NCBI GenBank assembly: GCA_009746045.1
Contig: RPFO01000038.1
Location: 299,759-363,758, forward strand
Length of the DNA stretch: 64,000 bases
Direction: 5' to 3'
DNA from: Mesostigma viride
Taxonomy: Eukaryota > Streptophyta > Mesostigmatophyceae > Mesostigmatales > Mesostigmataceae
Within the stretch, counting starts at the first letter, position 1; each line of letters opens with the position of its first letter. The translations under genes were made by a program, and so were the position numbers. Positions 55,745 through 64,000 of this stretch are shown here, one piece after another. The notes under the pieces are model-generated. The model ran no database searches. It had not been told where the DNA came from and saw only the letters and a program-made list of their open reading frames with translations.

Positions 55745-58700
55745 CTGGAGGAGTGAGAAGCAGAGATCGAGAAGTGTACCACCCAAGAGTTAGCCTGCCA
55801 ATTGCGAGGGTGAGCCCCGGGTTTGGGGTCACACTCTAACAAAAAGGCCGCACCATCTGACTCCGCCCCTTGCGGTTAGCTGTGGACGAGGCAGAGCCTC
55901 CACTCACATGCTCATAGCCAGAGTCGGTCTAGCCTCATTCACCCCCACTTCCCCCCCCACTGAGGGTGTCGGGAGCAAGGACTGAGCAGCACGAGAAAAA
56001 AATTACGCGAAACTTTTTGAAATCGGTCTAAGGGAAAAGCAAGCAAGTGATAGTGACAAGATGTGTCCCTGGCACCACCCTGCCCCTCACCTGACACCTG
56101 ACGCTGTGAGGGCAGCTCGAACCGCAGCACGAACTCAGAGGGGGTGCGCACGTCGTGCTGGCAGCAGCGCAGCTCGACAAACGCGTCCTTTGGCACGCCC
56201 GGCTCGGTGGCCGGCTTGGCGTTGATCATGGCGGCACGCTGGCCCGCGATGCGGCCGTAGACCACGCAGTCCAGCAGCGAGTTGCCCGCCAGCCGGTTCT
56301 GGCCGTGCAGGCCGCCCGTGACCTCGCCTGGGATGTGAGAAAAAGTGGTTGGTCGGGGGGAAGCAGAGGAGGGTGAAACGGGGAGAGGATGGTGTAACAG
56401 GGAAAAGAGCAGCTGCGTGAGCACCTAGCACTATTGCACATGTCAGGTTCTGCTATCTCCATTTAATGTGCAAGAATAAAGAAATACTGGCAGAAAAAGT
56501 ACATGTACAACCGATGGGCAACCAGCTAGAGCCATCGGCCATTATTCCCGCAAAAAAAAAAGTCCCCCATTCTATCACAAGCGATAAGATTAGAATACCA
56601 CAGCAAAAGCAGGGTGCAAAATTAACCCCGTAAACAAGCCTGCCTCCGCTGCCTGCCCCACCTGCCTGGTGCCAAAAACCCGTCGCTTACCGGCCGCGAA
56701 CAGTCCCTGGATGCGGTGCGGCTTCCCGTCCTTGGATGCCTTGGTGGGCGGCTGCATGACCTCTGTGCTGGTGTTGATGGCCAGGCCACCCATGGTGTAG
56801 TGGACCGAGGGGGTCACCGCCGCCACCCAGAAGGGCTCCTCGGGCCGCAGCTTGGTGGGGAACCAGGACTTGCCGAAGACATCAATCCAGCGAGCCGCGG
56901 GCAGCTTGAGCTTCACGCCACCCATGCCCTCGCAGTGGACGTCCAGGTCCGAGGCCTCGGCCACAAACTCGGGGTCCAGCGTGCCCGCCGCGACCTGGAC
57001 GGCGACGGATTTGTCGCACGAGTCGGCGTACTCCGCCAGGGTGTTGAGGAAAACTGCGTCCCGGGAGAGAACGGAGAGGGCGAGGGGAATGACAAGAGCA
57101 AGGAGAGGGAGAACACGGAAACGGGGAGATCGTGGGCCATGGTACCCAGAAGAGATGAACACACACGAAACAGCGAGTCAAGGCGATTGTTTCAAACAAA
57201 TGTTTGGATACATTGGCAAAGCTGGTGCCAATACTAATGCTAACGATGAGGCATACTGCTGACCAGCCCCTCCCCCTCGCTTGTTTCTCCACTTTGCCAT
57301 TGACCACATATTTTGCAGTGAGCATCGGAGGCAAAATATGCCTGGCACTCCAATTCGCAGTTGCTGCTGGAAAAGAAGCGGCCAACTCTCATAATTAGCC
57401 TAATGCCTCTCTCTCTTGGCATGCATCCTTCTCTCGGGTCCTATCAGTTGTCACATGGTGACCATTTCCAATTGCACCGCTCAACTCCATGCATGCCTCG
57501 ACCATGCTACACAGGGTTGCTCAGGAAAAATAGAACCGTCTCCCGGCATAGCTCACCTTCCTCATACAGGCCGAGGTACTTGCACAGCTCGGATGCATTG
57601 TTGACCCTCTTTAATAGTCCCTGGGACTCGTAGAACTTAAAGACACCCGCCCCGACCTTCTTCATGACCTCATCGTTCATGACTAGGAAAGACACAGGCA
57701 GCTGCATGAGCCGATGACAAACCAGCAACAACGAAATCAAGGGCATGCCAGCGAAGGGTGCACTTAAGCGTGAGATAAAGAAACATATAAAAATGACAAA
57801 GTGAGCGAGAGTGCAAACATTATAATGAATACAGTCATTACCGCGTTGAGTTGCATTTTTAAGGTTGTGTTACCGCGTTTAGTTGCGACGCCGAAGTTTA
57901 AGCGGTGGCCACACTTAAGCATCGGTGCCATCGCAACTTAATGCGGTAATGACTCAATTTCATGGAGGTGCCAGGCCATTTTTGGCCGCGCGGGCCCAAC
58001 TTTTTGCCAAGTCCGGACCTGCTATGCGGCTTTGGGCGGCAAAATCCGCTAGCTCCACTGGCGCGCAGACGTCCCCACCTCCTGGCAATTAGTGAAAGCG
58101 CGAATGCGACCTTACAATTCCCATTCATTTGCAGCCTGCGGAATGCAGTACATACGAATCCAAGAGCATGCAGGGTGCCCGTAATTGAGACAACTTGCCG
58201 GAAATTACCACCATCATGCCGAAAGCACACATGTCGGTACATGTGTGGTATCCGTCAGAAAAACGCAGGCACTGACGGAGCACTGCGTGGCTGGCTGCCG
58301 GCTGCACCTGGCGGGCGGCGTGTATTGCAGCCAGCCTTTCTCACAAAAAAAGTCCTGGTAGGGAAAATGGACTTTGGGCGGCCTAGATGCTCAGCTGGAT
58401 CGGGCTTGACAAGAGCTATCGAATGCCGTATAGAAGTCCGTGAGAGGAGGGGGGGGGGGGGGGGATGCTAGCCAAATTCTACCGTGAAGTTGCGTTACCA
58501 CGCTAAGTTGTGACGCCGCATTTTAGGCGTCGATCGCAACTTATCGCGGTAATGACTGTCTTGAAATGACGTTAAACGTGAAGGTGACACATCAAAAAGA
58601 CCCTCGAATGGAACTTTAAACTGGAGATAAGAGACATGATAATCATTATTTGAATAATAACCGAGACTAGCCGAAACTTACCGAGACGGAGACGGGGATG

Positions 58701-58755
58701 GGGACGGAAAACAAAAACAAAAACAAAAACAAAAACAAAAACAAAAACAAAAACA

Positions 58756-58833
<78 letters not shown>

Positions 58834-61800
58834 CAAACGCAAACGCAAACGCAAACGCAAACGCAAACGCAAACGCAAACGCAAACGCAAACGCAAACGC
58901 AAACGCAAACGCAAACGCAAACGCAAACGCAAACGCAAACGGAAACGGAAACGGAAACGGAAACGGAAACGGAAACGGAAACGGAAACGGAAACGGAAAC
59001 GGAAACGGAAACGGAAACGGAAACGGAAACGGAAACGGAAACGGAAACGGAAACGGAAACGGAAACGGAAACGGAAACGGAAACGGAAACGGAAACGGAA
59101 ACGGAAACGGAAACGGAAACGGAAACGGAAACGGAAACGGAAACGGAAACGGAAACGGAAACGGAAACGGAACTGAAACTGAAACTGAAACTGAAACTGA
59201 AACTGAAACTGAAACTGAAACTGAAACTGAAACTGAAACTGAAACTGAAACTGAAACTGAAACTGAAACTGAAACTGAAACTGAAACTGAAACTGAAACT
59301 GAAACTGAAACTGAAACTGAAACTGAAACTGAAACTGAAACTGAAACTGAAACTGAAACTGAAACTGAAACTGAAACTGAAACTGAAACTGAAACTGAAA
59401 CTGAAACTGAAACTGAAACTGAAACTGAAACTGAAACTGAAACTGAAACTGAAACTGAAACTGAAACTGAAACTGAAACTGAAACTGAAACTGAAACTGA
59501 AACTGAAACTGAAACTGAAACTGAAACTGAAACTGAAACTGAAACTGAAACTGAAACTGAAACTGAAACTGAAACTGAAACTGAAACTGAAACTGAAACT
59601 GAAACTGAAACTGAAACTGAAACTGAAACTGAAACTGAAACTGAAACTGAAACTGAAACTGAAACTGAAACTGAAACTGAAACTGAAACTGAAACTGAAA
59701 CTGAAACTGAAACTGAAACTGAAACTGAAACTGAAACTGAAACTGAAACTGAAACTGAAACTGAAACTGAAACTGAAACTGAAACTGAAACTGAAACTGA
59801 AACTGAAACTGAAACTGAAACTGAAACTGAAACTGAAACTGAAACTGAAACTGAAACTGAAACTGAAACTGAAACTGAAACTGAAACTGAAACTGAAACT
59901 GAAACTGAAACTGAAACTACTGAAACTGAAACTGAAACTGAAACTGAAACTGAAACTGAAACTGAAACTGAAACTGAAACTGAAACTGAAACTGAAACTG
60001 AAACTGAAACTGAAACTGAAACTGAAACTGAAACTGAAACTGAAACTGAAACTGAAACTGAAACTGAAACTGAAACTGAAACTGAAACTGAAACTGAAAC
60101 TGAAACTGAAAATGGAACCGGAACCGGAAATGGAGATGGAAACTCAAGTGGAACTGGAATCGGGAAGCAAAAAATGGAAGAGATTATCAAAAAGGAAAAA
60201 GGAAAGGAAAAAAAATTGAACTCGATGGATGAAAATTGTACGATTAAAAGCAGCAATTGGAATATGAATAGGCATAGGAATTGGAATTGAAATCATTGAC
60301 ATCAGATCAGATTTGATACATAAGCGGGAAGAGAAAATGGGAAGTGGGCCCTGTAAGTGCACAGGGCAACGAAAGCATTAATGAAATAAAATGTCCGTGG
60401 AGAATTCCCAAGCCCAACTTGGTGGCTAAAATAGGAAATGTTGTGCCACATATACACGAGCCTAGATTTCATGGCACGAAAGATATGCTTCAGACAAAGA
60501 AAAACAAGCAGCCTATGCATCACCCACCGGCACTTGCTCCGCAGTCACTTCGCAAGTTGGGTCCTGCAGCACGGCATCCTCCTCCTGGCAGTGGCGGATG
60601 ATGGCATTGGACACGACCTCGCGCTTGGCCAGCTCATCGACAAAGCGCGCGCCCGAGCGGTCCACCAGGATGCCACCGGCTCCACGCAACATTTCTGGCG
60701 CAAGGAACACCTGGCGACCTGCCCAGGTGGAGCGCGTCAGCGTGCCGTCCTTGGCGTGCTCCAGCACAGCAGCTAGAGGCACGAAGCCAGTTGGGTGCAC
60801 CTGGGTAGTACCATGAATGAAAACCCCAATAATTGCAGTGCCAGGAAGCAAAGGTTATATGGCATGTCTCAAGATACATGACGCAGAATACAAAGGATTA
60901 GGGTTGTCAACGCCGTCCCAGTTGATGCAAGCCAAAAGAGCACAATATTTCAAAGCATATGCACTCTTGGGGCAGTATGAAGTGGCCTCCTTTCATGCCG
61001 ATTCAGCAGAAGCTGCTGGTTGAATTAAACTGGTTGGCAGATTGTTCCAAACCCTCCCAGCCCTGCTGCCTGTACCACCTCACCTGGACCTGCTCCATCT
61101 GCTTTAACTGGGCACCGATTGCACGGGCCAGCTTGACGCCATCGCCCGTGGTCTGCTCCCCGTTGGTGGTGGGGAAGAGGCACATGGGCCCCACAAACTC
61201 GGTGAGCAGCTCGCGGTCGCGCCCGTAGCCGCCCGTGGTCAGCACGACTGCGGGCACAATATCACATGCACGGTCGGGTGGAGGAAAGAACGATGCACGG
61301 GGCATTGGCGAATGGTGCGCAAGGACGACGTGAGCATGCTCCGTAATGCACTACGGGGGATCCGCACGACTGCAGGCAATGTAAGAGACAGCAAGAGACA
61401 GATTGGGGGGAGGACAGTACAAGAGGGGTCGGGGAGAGGACAGTAAGAGAGGGGTTGGGGGAAGAACACGGTTTCATGGGGCAGTGGTGCGTAAGGGCCG
61501 TGTGAGCACCGCCGATATCATAAAGGGTTGACCTGGCGACGGATTAGGGTGTTTACCATCGAATGGCCATGCCAGCACAACACGCCAACGGCGCGTCTGA
61601 TGCCATCACTGCGGCAGCCAGCCAAATGCACAACGGATGTGAGGAATGTCGAGGGGAAGAGTCCGGCGCTGGCTGGTTGACAACGCTGCTGGATGCATAA
61701 GGATCCTTACCACTGGACCGACGCATTGTAGGGAGAGGCACTCCAAGGGAGAGGAGAAGCACTCCAAGCGAGAGGAGAGGCACTCCAAGGGAGAGGAGAA

Positions 61801-63757
61801 GCACTCCAAGCGAGAGGAGAAGCACTCCAAGGGAGAGGAGAAGCACTCCAAGGGAGAGGAGAAGCACTCCAAGCTCGCCGGATCCCCAACACCTCACCTA
61901 GTACTACACCAGTACCAGGACCTGACGCCGCAGCATTGCATGAACAGCTGTCGACAATGTGGGTTCCACTTGCCTGCCCCGTTTTGACGACAACGGGGAG
62001 CTGCATGCCTGAGCCCGACATGTAAGAAATCAAAAGTAAGAAAGGGCGGTGACTCGGATCAACTCAGACAAGCCAGGTATGGGGACAGGTGGAACAACAA
62101 GCCACCCACGTACCCACCCACGGCTCGCCCCTCTGCCTCCAGGGATGCCCATGGACCCTTGGCGCCTCTTTTGCATTTTCTGATATCTTGGCCGCACCCA
62201 CCTGAATCCGTGTGCAGGGTGTGCACGCTGCCGTCCTCCTCATTCACATACTCCAACCCGGTTACTTTGATGTGCAGCGGGTCCACTGGCTCCGAGAGCA
62301 GCTTGGTCACTGAGGGGCGCGCAGCCGGGGATAGCAGGCGTGGACCCCGCAAGGTCAGAAGGAACGTGGGGCGCGACAGCGGGGCAATACTAACTATCCA
62401 AGCACAAGGTTAACTAACTATCCAAGCACAAGGTTAACTAACTATCCAAGCACAAGGTTAACTAACTATCCCAGCACAAGGTTAACTAACTATCCAAGCA
62501 CAAGGTTAACTAACTATCCAAGCACAAGGTTAACTAACTATCCCAGCACAAGGTTAACTAACTATCCAAGCACAAGGTTAACTAACTATCCAAGCACAAG
62601 GTTAACTAACTATCCAAGCACAAGGTTAACTAACTATCCAAGCACAAGGTTAACTAACTATCCAAGCACAAGGTTAACTAACTATCCAAGCACAAGGTTA
62701 ACTAACTATCCAAGCACAAGGTTAACTAACTATCCAAGCACAAGGTTAACGAACTATCCAAGCAAGGCTAGGGCAGGCGCATGACATGAGAGCAGAAACG
62801 CCCACCCACTAGGCCCCCCCCAAATCAAGTCATCCAAAGAAAAGATCTGTGCACTCATTTCCTGCAACACCCAGCGCCGAGCAACGGAGGGATGCCAGCT
62901 CGCCAGGTTGAGGCTGCTCTAGACGATCAACTGTTGTGCAGACTACCGGCAAACGCGAACAATTTCGTGGTTCTCACCTCATATACTCCTACAGTGTGTT
63001 ACATACTGAACTGGGTGCGGTCAAACTCATTCGGGTACCCTTGGTCGCTTCCAACCGTCAGTGCTGCGGAGCGGTAAATCCCACTGGCATCCTCCCTGTG
63101 CTTGCGCTGCTTGTTGGAGCTGGTGGCCTGCCCCAGCCAGCACACAAGCCCGCATGCAAGCCCCTTGATGCTTACGTACCCAAGCGCCCTGCTACACCTC
63201 GCTGTCTGTGAGGCAAAAACTTCCGGGTTTCTAAGAAATAGTAGATCACCAGACATCTGTGGATCACCTTGTGTGAAGCCGAAATGCAATGCTGGCTAAT
63301 GCCTGGCGTCAACATGATCGGAGAACGGAGAACTCGCATGCACACACAAGCACACTCATTTCCCTCCCTCTACCCGGAGGATGCCACCTGTACATCTGCA
63401 GAAACTGATAGCATGCGCATTGCTCAGGTGCTTTTTACCTTTGGTGTGAGGGAAAATAAGCACTGCCGCGCCACCACCCGGACACCTGGGAAAGGCATAA
63501 ACGCATACGCCACACCCCGGCACCCTAACTCTTACCCTAACTGATGAGCATTCCACAAACCACGGCACGCTTTAGCCTTTCTCTCTAAGCTTGCGTGATC
63601 ATTGGTGCATTGGGCAGATCTGATCTCGTGTTGTAACGACCACCAATGCTGGCACCCTTACCCCTGGCCTTGGTGATGATTTGTGCGTTGGGCACATTCT
63701 GCGTCAGGTACTTGCTCAGGTTGGAGATGAGGGCCACACCCACAGGGAGCATGGCGC
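55500..63757 (-). CDS. Soluble FAD-dependent fumarate reductase, FRD-2, last eight exons (5' part outside the window)
   Basis: Minus strand, exon 4 to exon 11: 63662-63757, 62202-62309, 61084-61247, 60528-60800, 57557-57701, 56691-57053, 56091-56327, 55500-55744. All are GT-AG with the same phases as FRD-1. Six of eight exon lengths are identical to FRD-1 (96, 108, 164, 273, 145, 237). Motifs: TTGGYGRD, FPTTNGEQTTGDGVKLAR, HPTGFVPLAAV, LRGAGGILVDRSGARFVDEL, HYTMGGLAINT, EVTGGLHGQNRLAGNSLLD. The N-terminal FAD fold and GGHS exon must lie right of 64000. Introns do not resemble those of FRD-1, so the duplication is not recent. Confidence 0.88.
56091..56327 (-). CDS. FRD-2 exon 10: C-terminal FAD motif
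   Basis: It encodes EVTGGLHGQNRLAGNSLLD, YGRIAGQRAAMINAKPATEP, then FVLRFELPSQRQVSG. Same length and phase as FRD-1 exon 10. Confidence 0.92.
56691..57053 (-). CDS. FRD-2 exon 9
   Basis: It encodes FLNTLAEYADSCDKSVAVQV, WIDVFGKSWFPTKLRPEEPF and VHYTMGGLAINTSTEVM, ending FAAG. 363 nt against 372 in FRD-1; the difference is in the acidic variable stretch. Confidence 0.9.
57557..57701 (-). CDS. FRD-2 exon 8
   Basis: It encodes LPVSFLVMNDEVMKKVGAGV then FKFYESQGLLKRVNNASELC. 145 nt, as in FRD-1. Confidence 0.88.
57832..58558. mobile_element. Mariner-like MITE in FRD-2 intron 7
   Basis: The ends CAGTCATTACCGCGTTGAGT and (inverted) ...TTATCGCGGTAATGACTG form imperfect terminal repeats starting CAGT. 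TA precedes the left end; TC follows the right end where TA would be expected. The left end carries its own inner inverted copy (near 57925-57950). The enclosed frames show no transposase. Confidence 0.5.
58447..58464 (+). repeat. Poly-G run inside the MITE
   Basis: A run of about 17 G near the right end of the element. Confidence 0.7.
58708..60110 (+). repeat. Block-structured hexanucleotide array in FRD-2 intron 7
   Basis: Consecutive homogeneous blocks: AAACAA (about 58708-58757), AAACGA (to about 58829), AAACGC (to about 58940), AAACGG (to about 59170), AAACTG (to about 60108, roughly 156 units). One 3-bp phase slip (ACTACTG) lies near 59917. Both strands appear open for about 530 codons purely because the period is six. 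Confidence 0.95.
60528..60800 (-). CDS. FRD-2 exon 7: HPTG and LRGxGG segment
   Basis: It encodes VHPTGFVPLAAVLEHAK, EMLRGAGGILVDRSGARFVD and ELAKREVVSNAIIRHCQEED. 273 nt, phase 0-0, donor CCG|GTGGGT. Confidence 0.9.
61084..61247 (-). CDS. FRD-2 exon 6
   Basis: It encodes VVLTTGGYGRDRELLTEF, FPTTNGEQTTGDGVKLARAI and KQMEQVQ. 164 nt, as in FRD-1. Confidence 0.9.
61738..61876 (+). repeat. 21-bp minisatellite, about 6-7 copies, in FRD-2 intron 5
   Basis: Unit GCACTCCAAGGGAGAGGAGA plus one base, alternating GGGAG/GCGAG. It lies in the same intron position as the 45-bp array of FRD-1 but is unrelated to it. Confidence 0.9.
62202..62309 (-). CDS. FRD-2 exon 5
   Basis: It encodes VTKLLSEPVDPLHIKVTGLE then YVNEEDGSVHTLHTDS. 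The acceptor is CCCCTCAG|TGACCAAG, so it shares the first eight exon bases with FRD-1 exon 5. Confidence 0.88.
62391..62766 (+). repeat. 24-bp minisatellite, about 15-16 copies, in FRD-2 intron 4
   Basis: Unit AACTATCCAAGCACAAGGTT plus AACT. Two units have CCCAGC for CCAAGC, and one near the right end has AACGAAC. It is in the same intron as the 59-bp array of FRD-1. The repeats are contiguous without spacers, so this is not CRISPR. Confidence 0.94.
62767..63661. other. Remainder of FRD-2 intron 4, nothing recognised
   Basis: Short frames only; no element ends are visible. Confidence 0.4.
63662..63757 (-). CDS. FRD-2 exon 4
   Basis: It encodes AMLPVGVALISNLSKYLTQN then VPNAQIITKAR. 96 nt, phase 1-1, as in FRD-1. 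This is the most 5' exon visible; the gene continues past the right edge. Confidence 0.86.
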
Positions 63758-64000
63758 CTGCGGATGCCAGGGGGGTGCATCAGGGGCAAAAGCGGGGGGG
63801 GGCATGGCAAGCGCAGACGACACAATAAGAACATTACTCACAAAAAATTAATAAAGTAATAACAACAGCAATGATAAAAAAGGTGACTCTGCCAGCCTTG
63901 TCAACCAGGGCTCGCCGTGAGACGTCAGCAACTCTGTCATGACCCTGTTTGAACGCTAGACTTCATATCTCGCTCATGCCTTAGAGAGATGCAGATCCCA
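63758..64000. other. FRD-2 intron 3 (partial), right edge
   Basis: AT-rich intron sequence after the exon 4 acceptor (minus sense). Nothing else is recognised. Confidence 0.4.

Noticed and set aside
58667..60290. Open frames of about 530 codons on both strands (TETE.../SVSV... proteins)
   Set aside because: Pure consequence of a 6-bp repeat period; they lie inside an intron of FRD-2 and are open on both strands.
62391..62766. CRISPR array
   Set aside because: The 24-bp units are contiguous with no variable spacers, and the context is a eukaryotic intron.

Overview
This window reads as nuclear DNA of a eukaryote, most likely a unicellular alga or a related protist. Its genes are split by long GT-AG introns, it carries AP2/ERF-type DNA-binding domains, and it is crowded with eukaryotic retroelements and minisatellites. 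I see no operons, Shine-Dalgarno sites, rRNA, tRNA or CRISPR. I cannot name the species; the algal assignment is an inference from AP2 domains plus element types.

Two paralogous genes for a soluble, FAD-dependent fumarate reductase flank the window in opposite orientation. FRD-1 (+, 6228-17306) has 11 recognisable exons. FRD-2 (-, 55500-63757) has the last eight exons, and its 5' exons lie beyond the right edge. Six of the eight shared exons have identical lengths, all splice phases agree, and the introns are unrelated in sequence. Several introns are filled by large minisatellites, and the same introns are affected in both copies by different repeats. Both proteins end in a short piece resembling the FAD-binding barrel of cytochrome b5 reductase, without the NADH lobe.

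Between them (26.3-42.4 kb) lies an array of AP2 exon cassettes. Every linker/AP2 cassette begins and ends in phase 1, so cassettes can be duplicated or skipped without breaking the frame. I read it as one modular multi-AP2 gene, or the remains of one; separate small genes cannot be excluded.

The rest is accessory DNA. It holds a Copia retrotransposon without reverse transcriptase (1.2-5.1 kb) and a piggyBac-like element with TTAA target sites (20.2-22.3 kb). It also holds the 3' part of a LINE with a restriction-like endonuclease (42.5-44.1 kb), a mariner-like MITE inside FRD-2, and a foldback element.

The most striking content is a set of related LINE-like elements carrying only an L1-type ORF1 protein, with no ORF2. 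They end in a conserved hairpin and a (TTAA)n tail. Six copies have target-site duplications of 9-13 bp that I could find by eye (1-0.7 kb, 18.4-19.2, 34.4-34.7, 47.4-48.2 and 52.0-54.4 kb). At 52.0-54.4 kb one copy sits antisense inside another, which sits in the end of an ORF2/RT fragment. Most long open frames in the tandem repeats are artefacts of repeat periods divisible by three.
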